From Geobacter sp. UBA2189 (GTDB lineage: Bacteria; Desulfobacterota; Desulfuromonadia; Geobacterales; Pseudopelobacteraceae): DNA of 64,000 nucleotides. The notes below the pieces were generated by a model that did not search any database, was not told the DNA's origin, and was given only the letters and a program-made list of their open reading frames with translations. This document shows positions 17,175-26,288 of this stretch, one piece after another. The DNA is taken from positions 1 through 64,000 of the forward strand of contig DCVL01000026.1 in NCBI GenBank assembly GCA_002328035.1, written 5' to 3'. The translations under genes and the position numbers were made by a program. Numbering within the stretch: the stretch's first letter is position 1; each line of letters begins with the position of its first letter.

Positions 17175-17969
17175 ATGAGCTATCGTACCATACTGTCTGT
17201 CATCAACCAGCATACCTCATCCACGGTGATAGCTCATTATGCTGTTGCGCTTGCAAAAGAATGTAGAGCGCGACTTGTTCTGTATGCCGCCCATCCTGAA
17301 GGTACCAGCGAGAGTACCCTGAAGCACACTGATCGTCACCTTGAACATCTGGTTGCTTTTGCTGATGAACTTGAGGTTTCAGTTAAACAAATGCGTGTAG
17401 TTGGGCAGATCGGCCAGCTGCTGCCTCAGCAGGTGAAGGTAGAACAGGCTGACCTGGTATTTTATCCACTGTCACCGGACGAACGCTATGGAGACCACCT
17501 GCAACGGCATATCGTGCATCAGATGCTACGGACAGTCAGCTCGGATCTGGCAGTCATGCGGATTGTCAGTATGGCCAAACCACATCCCAGACATATTCTG
17601 GTACCGCTTGTTAAGGTTGTCAGTGTTATGGAACGCCGTCTGATTTTTATCAACCAACTGGCTAAAAGTTTTCATGCCCAGGTTACCCTGTTCCATCTGT
17701 CTACAGCCCGTACAAAAGAGGGGATGCCTGACAGTATTACCCGCTTTCGTGAAGAGTTGCAGCAGCAGCAGATCGCGGTACTTGAACGAACTGGCAGTGG
17801 TCAGGTAGCCAAATCCATTACAGTTGAAGCGATTACCCATCACAATGATCTGATCGTGTTGGGCGCCAGTGAACGCGGCGCACTACAAAAGCTGTTCTTT
17901 GGTAACCCTGCCGGTGATGTCATGCATAAACCCCCCTGTAACACCATCCTGTTTCGGGCTGCGCGGTGA
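17175..17969 (+). CDS. Universal stress protein, two-domain
   Basis: Protein of 264 residues with two Usp folds: residues about 1-135 (degenerate, no ATP motif) and 140-264, which ends with GASERGALQKLFFGNPAGDV, matching the G-2x-G-9x-G ATP-binding signature. Cytosolic stress-linked regulator by family knowledge. The ATG at 17175 lies 8 bases after GAGGAG; an upstream GTG at 17166 overlaps that site. Six bases separate it from the P-type ATPase gene, suggesting joint expression. Confidence 0.85.
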   Translation: MSYRTILSVINQHTSSTVIAHYAVALAKECRARLVLYAAHPEGTSESTLKHTDRHLEHLVAFADELEVSVKQMRVVGQIGQLLPQQVKVEQADLVFYPLSPDERYGDHLQRHIVHQMLRTVSSDLAVMRIVSMAKPHPRHILVPLVKVVSVMERRLIFINQLAKSFHAQVTLFHLSTARTKEGMPDSITRFREELQQQQIAVLERTGSGQVAKSITVEAITHHNDLIVLGASERGALQKLFFGNPAGDVMHKPPCNTILFRAAR

Positions 17970-17975
17970 GCAGTA

Positions 17976-20603
17976 ATGAGAATCCAGGCTCTTTCCAGCG
18001 CTGACGTTTTTTCAACCCTGCTTAGCGGCTCCCAAGGGCTAAAGACCGAGGAGGCTACCAGGCGTCGGGCTGAGTATGGCTCCAATCAAATCCATGAGCT
18101 ACAGGGTCGTTCACTGTTTTTTCGACTGCTGGCACAATTTACCCACTTCCTGGCGCTGCTGCTCTGGTTTGCCGCAGCCCTCTGTTTCCTGTCTGAATAC
18201 CTCCATCCCGGCGAAGGCCTGCTCAGGCTTGGCATAGCGATTGTTGCCGTGATCTTCATCAATGCCCTCTTCACTTTTATTCAGGAATATCGGACTGAAA
18301 AAGCGATTGAAGAGCTGCGCAAGATGCTACCGTTCAAGGTTGCGGTGATCAGGGATGGTCTGGAGTCTGAGATAGATGCTGCCGAGCTGGTGCCGGGTGA
18401 TCTGGTACTGTTGCGGGAAGGCGATAAGGTGCCTGCTGATGCGCGTGTTGTGCAGGCCAACAGACTGACAGTCAACAACGCTCCACTGACCGGCGAATCA
18501 GACTCCCGCCTGCTGACCGATGCTGCCAGCGTAGAAGAGCTGCTTGAAAGCGGGAACCTTGTCTTTGCTGGCACGCTGGTGGTCAGTGGCAGTGCTCAGG
18601 TTGTGGTCTTTGCCACCGGTATGGCAACAGAGTTTGGCAAGATCGCCCAAATAACCGGCAAGGTTGTTGAGGAGGTAAGTCCGCTTAAGGTTGAGATTAC
18701 CAGGGTAACCCGGATTGTTGCCATTATTGCGATATTCTTTGGCGCCACGTTCTTTCTGCTGGGTATCTTGCTCGGACATCAATTTTGGGGAAACTTTCTG
18801 TTTGCCATCGGCATAATCATAGCCATGGTACCGGAAGGATTGCTGCCAACGGTTACCCTTACACTTGCCATGGGCAGCCAGCGTATGGCTCGCCGCAACG
18901 CGCTGGTCAAGAACCTGAACGCAGTGGAGGCACTGGGCTCGGTTGACCTTATCTGTACTGACAAGACCGGCACCCTGACGCTAAACCAGATGACAGTACA
19001 ACAGCTCTGGAGTCCTGATGATCAGGTCATGGCCCGCACCGTTGCCCAACTCTGTAACAATGTCACCATCACCAAGCAGGGGATCAAGGGTGATCCAACC
19101 GAAACCGCACTTTACAGCTATGCTGTTGCACAGGGGGCTGTTTCTGGTGAACGGCTGGGAGAGATACCGTTTGATGCAGAGCGGAAGCGGATGGCAACGC
19201 TCAACCGTATTAATGGCAGGCTGTTTATACTGGTTAAAGGGGCGGGTGAAAATCTGTTGCCACTCTGTAGCAGTCTGCAAAAAGACGGTGCAACTATTGC
19301 GTTGGACGCAGCCATTAAAGTAGAACTGTTGGACAGGTTGCAGACCATGGCCTCTCAAGGGCTGCGGGTGATCGCTCTTGCCTACAGGGAGCTTGCTGAT
19401 GCTCCCGCTGGAGAGATCCCTGAAGAAGAGCTGGTCTTTGCCGGTTTTATGGGGCTACTTGATCCACCTCGCCCTGAAGTGCCCCAGGCTCTGAAGGACT
19501 GCCGCAGTGCCGGTATAAAGGTGATCATGATTACCGGTGATGCCGGTCCTACCGCAGCGGCCATAGCCCGAAACATCGGTTTGATTTCTGGAGACCCTGT
19601 CATTATTGAAGGGCGTGACTGCGTAAGGATGCCGGATGCCCAGTTGCGAGAGGAACTTAAAAAAGAAAACCTGCTCTTTGTGAGGATGTCACCACAGAAC
19701 AAGATGCAGGTGGTCGGTATGCTGATCGAGGAAGGGCATCGGGTGGCAGTAACCGGTGATGGCGTCAATGATGCGCCAGCTCTGAAAAAGGCTCATGTCG
19801 GTATTGCCATGGGGCTGACTGGCACCAGCGTTGCCCGCGAGGCAGCCGATATTGTACTGCTGGATGATAACTTTGCCTCAATTGTCCATGCCATAGAAGA
19901 GGGCAGGGCAGTCTTTGAAAACATCCGTAACTTCATGACCTACATCTTTGCCTCCAACATACCGGAACTGATCCCCTATATCGGCTACATCCTGTTTGGC
20001 ATTCCCCTGCCGCTAACCATCATGCAGATACTGGCGGTTGATCTGGGCACCGATATGTTTCCGGCACTGGCGCTGGGTGCTGAAAAACCATCTCCAGAGA
20101 TCATGCAACGACCACCCCGACCCAAAGATGAGCACCTGCTTACCCGGGCAATGCTGTTCAGGGCATACCTCTATCTGGGTCTGCTGGAAGCCCTGGCCGG
20201 TATGGCAGCCTATTTCTTTGTCATGTATCAAGGCGGCTGGAGCTGGGGTCTGCCACTGTCTGCAACAGCAACACTGTATCTGCAGGCAACCACAGCCTGC
20301 CTGGCCGGTATCATTGCAACCCAGATCGCCAATGTCTTTGCCTGCCGATCTTCCAGCAGTTCTCTCTTTACCCTGGGATTATTTACAAACCGTCTGGTGT
20401 TGGCAGGGGTTGTCACCGAGGCTGTTCTGGCAGGTTTTGTTATCTACACACCAATCGGTAACCGCCTGTTTTCCTCTGCCCCGATAGGGGTTGAGGTCTG
20501 GCTGCTGCTGATCCCCTTTGCCCTGCTGCTGCTTGGCAGTGATGAAGCCAGGAAATGGTTTGTCAGGCGCAGGAGGCGACAGGCAGTGCGTGGATGCGTT
20601 TAG
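17976..20603 (+). CDS. P-type cation-transporting ATPase (type II)
   Basis: Ion pump of 875 residues. N-terminal cation-ATPase domain (residues about 1-65), TGES actuator loop in NNAPLTGESD, phosphorylation site CTDKTGTLTLNQM with Asp329, nucleotide site FVKGAGE-like LVKGAGENLLP, hinge TGDGVNDAPALKKAHVGIAMG and about ten membrane segments. The M4 sequence VPEGLLPTVTLTLA with RRNALVKNLNAVEALGSV is closer to Na/K- and H/K-type IIC pumps than to the PEGLPA calcium form, so Na, K or Ca are all possible substrates. Last gene of the 15107-20603 operon. Confidence 0.9.
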   Translation: MRIQALSSADVFSTLLSGSQGLKTEEATRRRAEYGSNQIHELQGRSLFFRLLAQFTHFLALLLWFAAALCFLSEYLHPGEGLLRLGIAIVAVIFINALFTFIQEYRTEKAIEELRKMLPFKVAVIRDGLESEIDAAELVPGDLVLLREGDKVPADARVVQANRLTVNNAPLTGESDSRLLTDAASVEELLESGNLVFAGTLVVSGSAQVVVFATGMATEFGKIAQITGKVVEEVSPLKVEITRVTRIVAIIAIFFGATFFLLGILLGHQFWGNFLFAIGIIIAMVPEGLLPTVTLTLAMGSQRMARRNALVKNLNAVEALGSVDLICTDKTGTLTLNQMTVQQLWSPDDQVMARTVAQLCNNVTITKQGIKGDPTETALYSYAVAQGAVSGERLGEIPFDAERKRMATLNRINGRLFILVKGAGENLLPLCSSLQKDGATIALDAAIKVELLDRLQTMASQGLRVIALAYRELADAPAGEIPEEELVFAGFMGLLDPPRPEVPQALKDCRSAGIKVIMITGDAGPTAAAIARNIGLISGDPVIIEGRDCVRMPDAQLREELKKENLLFVRMSPQNKMQVVGMLIEEGHRVAVTGDGVNDAPALKKAHVGIAMGLTGTSVAREAADIVLLDDNFASIVHAIEEGRAVFENIRNFMTYIFASNIPELIPYIGYILFGIPLPLTIMQILAVDLGTDMFPALALGAEKPSPEIMQRPPRPKDEHLLTRAMLFRAYLYLGLLEALAGMAAYFFVMYQGGWSWGLPLSATATLYLQATTACLAGIIATQIANVFACRSSSSSLFTLGLFTNRLVLAGVVTEAVLAGFVIYTPIGNRLFSSAPIGVEVWLLLIPFALLLLGSDEARKWFVRRRRRQAVRGCV

Positions 20604-20856
20604 ACATTCTGTTGTTCTTGTGCAGTGCCCGTACAGAAGGAAATCCAACAACCAGATCTTTCAAAAGGAGTATGCCAAAAAAAAACGAACCGGAGCCGGT
20701 GGAATGGTAGCCTGCCGAGCTTAAAGTCATATTCGAGTTGAAACCAATATCTCGTGATTTCATTGTCTATCCAGCCCTCCTTTGATCCGCTTGCGATTGA
20801 TACAAGCCAGATAGTTTTATGACAGGCATGCAAAATATAAATGCCTTTTGTATTCC

Positions 20857-20889
20857 GTCATATATGCCAGCTTCCGGAATATATGGCAG
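20857..20889 (+). promoter_or_regulatory. Twin enhancer-like sites 2a and 2b
   Basis: GTCATATATGCCAG (20857-20870) and GGAATATATGGCAG (20876-20889) are two copies of the CATATATGGCAG element, 19 bases apart centre to centre. Their centres are about 116 and 97 bases upstream of the sigma-54 promoter at 20972. Confidence 0.6.
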
Positions 20890-20971
20890 ATTATCATTTC
20901 CGTCATTCCCGCCCCCTACTAATTTTTAATCTGTATTCAAGTGCTTACGCTTTTTTCCTCTGCATCTTATC

Positions 20972-20986
20972 GGGCACATGAGTTGC
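20972..20986 (+). promoter_or_regulatory. Sigma-54 promoter of the lipid/polyketide cluster
   Basis: GGGCACATGAGTTGC has the GG-N10-GC spacing and differs from the TGGCAC-N5-TTGC consensus only at the first base. Transcription from about 20998 would give a 97-base leader before the SDR gene. Confidence 0.75.
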
Positions 20987-21094
20987 TTTATATCCTGTTG
21001 GTAGAAGACGACACAGACATGGCTTGCAACACAACTGTATAACTCCTCATTTTTTGAGATTAACTCGGAGCCATACGTTACTGGGGAGTGGACA

Positions 21095-22093
21095 ATGTCT
21101 CAAAAAGTACCGCAACGGGTGCTTGTCACAGGAGGGACCGGCTTTGTAGGAAGCCATCTTACTGATCGTCTGCTGCAGAATGGTTATGCCGTAACCTGTC
21201 TGGTCAGGGATATCAGGAAGCTGCACTGGCTTGAAGATAAGGATGTGCAGCTTGTGCAGGGTGACTGCACTGAGCTGGAAAGCCTTGCAGAAGCCGTGCA
21301 GGGAGTTTCCTCTGTTTTCCATTGCGCCGGGCTTACCAAAACTAGACATGTCCGCGACTATTATGCCGTGAACCACCTGGGCACGAAAAATATATTGGAA
21401 GCGTGTGCACGATACAATCCGGCCATTGAAAAATTTATTTTGATTTCCAGTCAGGCTGCGGCTGGTCCGAGTACAGACGGTCATCCGGTTGACGACCACT
21501 CAACACCACACCCGCTGTCTGATTACGGTAAGAGCAAGTTGCTGGCAGAAGACGAAGTGCGAGCTTACAAAGACCGTCTTCCCGTTCTTATTATCCGTCC
21601 GCCGAGCGTCTACGGGCCGAGAGACAGGGATGTCTATGAGCTGTTTCGCTGGGCCAGTCGCGGAGTGATAATCAAACTATCCGGGGGGGAGCGGTATTTT
21701 AATCTGTGCTACGTGGAAGACCTGACAGCGGCGCTGCTGCTTGCAGCAGAAACCCGGACGGAGAGCGGCAGCATCTATTTCGTTGCCGAGAAACGGGCGT
21801 ACTCGTGGTCGGAATTCAGGGCTGTATTGCTCTCCTCGGGCGATGTCAAAGCATATGAAATTACGATCCCATATTTTGTGGCTTACCTGATGGCCCTTAC
21901 TTCTGAACTAGCAAGCCTGTTTACGAAAAAACCTGTGCTTATGAACAGGCAAAAAGTAGTGGAAGCCGTGCAGCCCTATTGGCTCTGCGATGTTGACAAG
22001 GTTGAGAATGAGCTCTGCTTTCAGGCGGAGTTTCCCCTCCGGAAAGGAATGGAACTTACATGGCAATGGTACAGAAAAAAACTTTGGCTGTAG
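21095..22093 (+). CDS. Extended SDR, CerR-like ketone reductase or epimerase
   Basis: NAD(P)-dependent extended short-chain dehydrogenase of 332 residues. Motifs: VTGGTGFVGSHL for the dinucleotide, FHCAGLT, SSQAA as active Ser region and YGKSK as catalytic Tyr/Lys. Overlaps the oxoamine synthase gene by 34 bases. In bacterial ceramide synthesis an SDR of this epimerase-like type (CerR) reduces the 3-keto group made by serine palmitoyltransferase (established for Caulobacter), so that is the best guess here. A sugar epimerase role cannot be excluded by sequence alone. GGGGAG precedes the ATG. Confidence 0.8.
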   Translation: MSQKVPQRVLVTGGTGFVGSHLTDRLLQNGYAVTCLVRDIRKLHWLEDKDVQLVQGDCTELESLAEAVQGVSSVFHCAGLTKTRHVRDYYAVNHLGTKNILEACARYNPAIEKFILISSQAAAGPSTDGHPVDDHSTPHPLSDYGKSKLLAEDEVRAYKDRLPVLIIRPPSVYGPRDRDVYELFRWASRGVIIKLSGGERYFNLCYVEDLTAALLLAAETRTESGSIYFVAEKRAYSWSEFRAVLLSSGDVKAYEITIPYFVAYLMALTSELASLFTKKPVLMNRQKVVEAVQPYWLCDVDKVENELCFQAEFPLRKGMELTWQWYRKKLWL

Positions 22094-23313
22094 TAGAACC
22101 GCCCGCACAGCTCAGGATCATCAAGAGTGTTACGCCGGATTTTTTTGAAAAATGCAGGAACTACACCATCGCAAAACAGGTTATGGCCGCCGGACTCTAT
22201 CCGTATTTTCATACTGTGGAGTCAGAACAGAATCCTGAGGTGATTGTTGAAGGCAGGAACATGATCATGCTGGGTTCAAACAATTATCTTGGTCTGACCA
22301 GCCACCCGAAGGTGAAGGAAGCATCCATAGCGGCCGTGAAAAAGTACGGCACCGGCTGTGCCGGAACCCGCTTCCTCAATGGAACCCTTGATATTCATGT
22401 AAAACTTGAAGAGAAACTTGCCGCATTTTTTCACAAAGACGCGGCGCTCACGTTTTCCACAGGCTATCAAACCAATCTCGGGGTTATTTCATCCCTGGCA
22501 GGCAAACACGATGTGGTTGTGATCGACAAACTTGACCACGCCAGCATCATCGATGCATGCAGGCTCTCCTATGCAGAGGTGAAAAAGTTTAAACATAGCG
22601 ATATGGCAAGCCTTGAATATGCACTAAAGGAATGCGGCAATCGCGGCAAACTTGTTGTTGTGGATGGTGTGTACAGCATGGAAGGAGATATTGCACCGCT
22701 TCCTGATATCGTCACGATCTGTAAAAAGTACGGTGCGCGGCTCATGGTGGATGACGCTCATGGCATCGGGGTGCTTGGCAGGAGCGGATGTGGCACGGTG
22801 GAACATTTTGGGCTGGAGCATGAAGTCGATATTATTGTGGGCACCTATAGCAAGTCACTGGCATCCATCGGTGGTTTTGTTGCTGCAGGTGAAGAGGTGA
22901 TCCACTACATGAAACATACGTCACGGCCCCTGATATTTTCAGCAAGCCCTCCGCCTTCGTCGGTTGCTGCAGTCATTGCAGCTCTGGATATTATCGAAGC
23001 GGAACCAGAACGCAGACAACAGCTTTGGCATACGACCAACAAGATGATGAAGGCATTCAAACAGATGGGCTTTGATACGGGTGTATCAGAAACACCCATC
23101 ATTCCGCTGGTCATCGGTGGCATGGAACAGACCTTCATGATGTGGAAGACCTTGTTTGATGAGGGGTTGTTTGTGAATTCTGTGGTTCCTCCGGCAACGA
23201 CCCCCGGACGATGTCTGATTCGCACCAGTTTCATGGCAACCCATACTGACGACATGATCGACCGCGTGCTCGGCATTTTTGAGATGGCAGGTAAAAAGCA
23301 TGGCGTGATCTGA
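22060..23313 (+). CDS. Alpha-oxoamine synthase, serine-palmitoyltransferase-like
   Basis: PLP enzyme of 417 residues that joins an amino acid to an acyl thioester with loss of CO2. The PLP lysine is Lys265 in GTYSKSLAS; DDAHGIGVLG and KLDHASIIDACRLS bind cofactor. The stretches AGLYPYFHTVESEQ, YGTGCAGTRFLNGTLDIH and CLIRTSFMATHT look much more like Bacteroidota-type serine palmitoyltransferase than BioF or Kbl, and no biotin or threonine genes are near. It probably condenses serine, glycine or alanine with a chain held on the neighbouring PKS carrier protein, releasing it; that combination is inference. Start at 22060 (a second ATG follows at 22066). Confidence 0.85.
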   Translation: MAMVQKKTLAVVEPPAQLRIIKSVTPDFFEKCRNYTIAKQVMAAGLYPYFHTVESEQNPEVIVEGRNMIMLGSNNYLGLTSHPKVKEASIAAVKKYGTGCAGTRFLNGTLDIHVKLEEKLAAFFHKDAALTFSTGYQTNLGVISSLAGKHDVVVIDKLDHASIIDACRLSYAEVKKFKHSDMASLEYALKECGNRGKLVVVDGVYSMEGDIAPLPDIVTICKKYGARLMVDDAHGIGVLGRSGCGTVEHFGLEHEVDIIVGTYSKSLASIGGFVAAGEEVIHYMKHTSRPLIFSASPPPSSVAAVIAALDIIEAEPERRQQLWHTTNKMMKAFKQMGFDTGVSETPIIPLVIGGMEQTFMMWKTLFDEGLFVNSVVPPATTPGRCLIRTSFMATHTDDMIDRVLGIFEMAGKKHGVI

Positions 23314-23320
23314 AAGCTGA

Positions 23321-24229
23321 TCAGGTTTTCTCATCTTGTGGATGCCCGGTAATTGCTGACAACAGACGATGCAAGCCGGGCGCAATGGCCAGGGTCAAAA
23401 CCACCAGCACCATTCCGGCTATCACGTCAATGACGTAGTGATACCTGAGGTAGACCGTCGAAATAATCAGTCCCGCTACCAACGGAGACAACACCATAAA
23501 AAGAATTTTTTCACGCTCTTTCCATGCGTAGTACAGGCTTACAAGCGAAATGGCGGTATGGCCGCTCGGGAAGGCGTCGGTCTTGTTTTTTTCAAGCGCA
23601 TCAAGTGCTTCCTGAATTGTTCTGATGAAGGGTGAAACCTGCAACTCCATGGTTTGGAGATGGCTGAGCGTGAAGCGGGGACCGATTGCCGGAAAGAGCA
23701 GGTAGCCGACATACGACAGATAGAAACAGAGCAGAATGCCGAACAGGATCTTTTCGAATTCCCTGTATCGGCCTCTGAAAATCAGGACAACGCCAAGCGA
23801 GACCGGAATGAAATAATAACTGGCGTACGTGAGTTGGAGCATGCTGGTGAGAAGCGGGGAGTTAAAACGTTCCAGCCAGACCGTCGGGTGGACGCCAAAG
23901 ATCGCCTGATCAATGGCAATCAGACGGGCATCGCATGTTGCCGGATGAATAACGGCGATGAGCGATCCCAGGCTGTTGAAAATAACGAGCACCGCAACCA
24001 CGGTGGCGAGGATTGATACGTGGAACCCCCTTTTTGCCGGAGCCACGTTCGTGCGGTATGCGGCAGTCATCAGGATCATAGCTGCCAGCGCCGCATACTC
24101 AACAATAAGTTGGATCCATGACCTGTTCGAAGGCGCAGAGATAACCGCGAGGACGGAAAACAGTGCAAGGAAAGTAAACGTCAGTAAATCTGAAGGTTTA
24201 AAAATGGCGAACATTTTGGATATATACAC
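23321..24229 (-). CDS. PAP2-family membrane phosphatase/phosphotransferase
   Basis: Polytopic membrane protein of 302 residues with about six helices and the PAP2 signature: FPSGHTAIS and YLRYHYVIDVIAG supply the catalytic His residues and Asp. Members of the Aur1/Ipt1-like branch move phospho-headgroups onto ceramides, and others dephosphorylate lipid phosphates; either would fit here. It lies opposite to all other genes of the cluster, 7 bases from the end of the oxoamine synthase gene. Start is GTG at 24229, or ATG at 24214; neither has a well-spaced ribosome site. Confidence 0.8.
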   Translation of the reverse strand: MYISKMFAIFKPSDLLTFTFLALFSVLAVISAPSNRSWIQLIVEYAALAAMILMTAAYRTNVAPAKRGFHVSILATVVAVLVIFNSLGSLIAVIHPATCDARLIAIDQAIFGVHPTVWLERFNSPLLTSMLQLTYASYYFIPVSLGVVLIFRGRYREFEKILFGILLCFYLSYVGYLLFPAIGPRFTLSHLQTMELQVSPFIRTIQEALDALEKNKTDAFPSGHTAISLVSLYYAWKEREKILFMVLSPLVAGLIISTVYLRYHYVIDVIAGMVLVVLTLAIAPGLHRLLSAITGHPQDEKT

Positions 24230-24278
24230 GCCCCTTTCAGTAATTGCAATGACACCACCACGCTAGAAGGGAATGAAT

Positions 24279-25400
24279 ATGGTCGGCATAGAGGTTGTTG
24301 CAGTTGAAGGGAGGTCGGCACTGAAGGAGTTCATCGACCTGCCCTGGAGGATCTATGCCGGGTATCCCAACTGGGTCCCTCCTCTAAAAAAAGAGGTTCG
24401 CAGGATGCTGGACCCGTGCAAGCACCCCTTCTGGGAATTCTCCGAGCGGATACTGTTTCTGGCGCGACGCGGTCCGGTGACAATAGGACGGATTGTGGGG
24501 ATTATTGATCAACATAATAATGATGTTCACAACGAGAAAACGGGCGTCTGGGGCTTCTTCGAATGCGAGGATGATCTGGAGGCAGCGGCAGCCCTTTTCT
24601 CTGCTGTTGAGACATGGGCTCGACAAAAGGGGATGAACTTTTTGAGGGGCCCGCTCAGTCCGTCTACTAATTACGAGACAGGGTTGCTGATTGAAGGATT
24701 TAATTATCCGCCGGTATTAATGATGGCCTACAACCCGCCGTATTACTTACAACTCGTGGAAGAGTGCGGTTTTAACAAAGAAAAAGACCTGCTGGCGTTC
24801 CTGATCGGTGACACGTACCAGCTTCCCGAATGGATGGACCGCCTTGCTGAAAAGATATCCCGTAAAAAAGGAGTCTACATCAGGCGCTTTTTACCAAAAG
24901 AAGAGGATGCTGAATTTGCGCTGATCAGGGAGATCTACAATGCGTCCTGGGCCGGAAACTGGGGATTTGTTCCCCTGAGTGTCAACGAGATGAAGGATAT
25001 TCAAAAGAGTGTCATGCCGTTCGCAGATCCGGACTTGGCTTTTTTTATCTATTACGAGGATGAGCCGGTCGCGGTCTGCGTGATTTTCCCCGACATTAAC
25101 CCGTTGCTCAAGCGTCTTAACGGGCAGATCGGGCTTCTGGGCTTGTTCAAATATCTTCTCTATCGTCATGAGATCAAGGGGCTCAGGTGCCTGATGTTTG
25201 GAATCAAGGAAAAGTTCCGGCAGCTGGGAATACCGATGCTGGCTTTTCACCACATCTATGAGATCGCGAGGAATCAGAAGAAGTACCAGTATCTGGAGAT
25301 GGGCTGGACGCTGGAGGATAATGAGTCGATTAACTCCCTGGTGGAGGAAGCGGGCGCAAAGAAATACAAGAAATATCGCATATTCAGAAAGTCGTTATGA
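24279..25400 (+). CDS. GNAT-fold N-acyltransferase-like protein
   Basis: Cytosolic protein of 373 residues. The opening WRIYAGYPNWVPPLKKEVRRMLDPCKHPFWEFSE, cited here by its key residues W-P-P-L and H-P-F-W-E, followed by ILFLARRGPVTIGRIVGIID, marks a GNAT family commonly found next to bacterial spt genes. In Caulobacter a GNAT-type protein acts as the ceramide synthase that N-acylates the sphingoid base; whether this one is orthologous needs a tree. ATG at 24279 is 7 bases after AAGGGA, better than the ATG at 24273. Overlaps the next gene by 4 bases. Confidence 0.7.
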   Translation: MVGIEVVAVEGRSALKEFIDLPWRIYAGYPNWVPPLKKEVRRMLDPCKHPFWEFSERILFLARRGPVTIGRIVGIIDQHNNDVHNEKTGVWGFFECEDDLEAAAALFSAVETWARQKGMNFLRGPLSPSTNYETGLLIEGFNYPPVLMMAYNPPYYLQLVEECGFNKEKDLLAFLIGDTYQLPEWMDRLAEKISRKKGVYIRRFLPKEEDAEFALIREIYNASWAGNWGFVPLSVNEMKDIQKSVMPFADPDLAFFIYYEDEPVAVCVIFPDINPLLKRLNGQIGLLGLFKYLLYRHEIKGLRCLMFGIKEKFRQLGIPMLAFHHIYEIARNQKKYQYLEMGWTLEDNESINSLVEEAGAKKYKKYRIFRKSL

Positions 25401-26230
25401 AACTTACAACAACGGAACGACTCTATCGAGCTTTTATCTATGCGGTGAATATTGTGCTGGCGGTGGTTACAGCAGGATGTACGCACAGGCTCTACGCTCC
25501 TCTTCAGTCCGATGGGTGGAGTGCACAGCCGATTTCGGTTCAGTGCCGTTTTACCTGTGATGCCGATTTACATACTGACACAGCCACCCCTGTGGGGGAC
25601 GAGGGATATTACCTGTACATCCTGAACGAGCATGCTAATTGGGACTACAGCACTGCGTCGTCATTGGTTTTCACCATCTGGATGCGCCCCTGGGCCCATA
25701 GCTGGCTGATCCTGGAAAGTCCGTTTGAACGTCTGGAGTTTGGCCATACCGGAGATCTTGGAATAAAGACAACACGTTACCATGAAGGGGTATTCCAGGG
25801 AATCCGGGCTGGAGATCCCGATCCTATCGCGTACCTGTGGAAGACCAAGTCAGATGGCCAATTCCAGGTCGGGAAACCCAATCGTCCTCCCACCTTTGTC
25901 TGGCGCATGCCGATTACCCGTCGCAGGCATCACTTGATACATACATACATTACGCAACGTACCTACGACCAATTCGGCATACGAGACAATAACTGCACCG
26001 ATCTGGTCGCAGAGGTAGCAGCTCTTGCGGGCATACACCTGATTCACCGCATACGTCTTACACTGCCGGCGGAAACGAAATTTTTTGGTCGGATGAGGCG
26101 GGTCTGGACAGATCCAGGCTACCGCATCCTGGAGTACGGCACTCCTGAGGTTCTGGATTCTGATCTGCGCCAGCTTGCCCGATTGGGTATCGGGAGTGAT
26201 GTCACAGAGTGGTACCTGGGGCTGAAGTAG
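25397..26230 (+). CDS. Lipoprotein, possible permuted papain-like enzyme
   Basis: Exported protein of 277 residues with lipobox VVTAGC (Cys about 28). I do not recognise a named family. AHSWLILES in the first half and NNCTDLVAEVAALAG near residue 200 give a His-before-Cys order like circularly permuted NlpC/P60 or DUF4105-like papain folds, suggesting an amidase, protease or acyltransferase at the outer membrane. Translationally coupled (ATGA) to the GNAT gene, so it is part of the same pathway. Function is inference. Confidence 0.55.
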   Translation: MKLTTTERLYRAFIYAVNIVLAVVTAGCTHRLYAPLQSDGWSAQPISVQCRFTCDADLHTDTATPVGDEGYYLYILNEHANWDYSTASSLVFTIWMRPWAHSWLILESPFERLEFGHTGDLGIKTTRYHEGVFQGIRAGDPDPIAYLWKTKSDGQFQVGKPNRPPTFVWRMPITRRRHHLIHTYITQRTYDQFGIRDNNCTDLVAEVAALAGIHLIHRIRLTLPAETKFFGRMRRVWTDPGYRILEYGTPEVLDSDLRQLARLGIGSDVTEWYLGLK

Positions 26231-26288
26231 TTATCCCTGCCTTGCTTAAGGTGGGACTTACAGAGCGTATCCTGCAAAAGGAGAAGCC

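Larger units (their letters stand above)
20604..21094. other. Regulatory gap upstream of lipid/polyketide cluster
   Basis: About 490 bases with no convincing gene. AAAAGGAG precedes a 12-codon ORF (20672-20710) that is probably chance. The region holds two CATATATG-type elements and a sigma-54 promoter, listed separately. Confidence 0.6.

Noticed and set aside
20672..20710. Twelve-codon ORF with strong AAAAGGAG site
   Set aside because: Too short, no family, contains an A9 run; probably chance or decay product.
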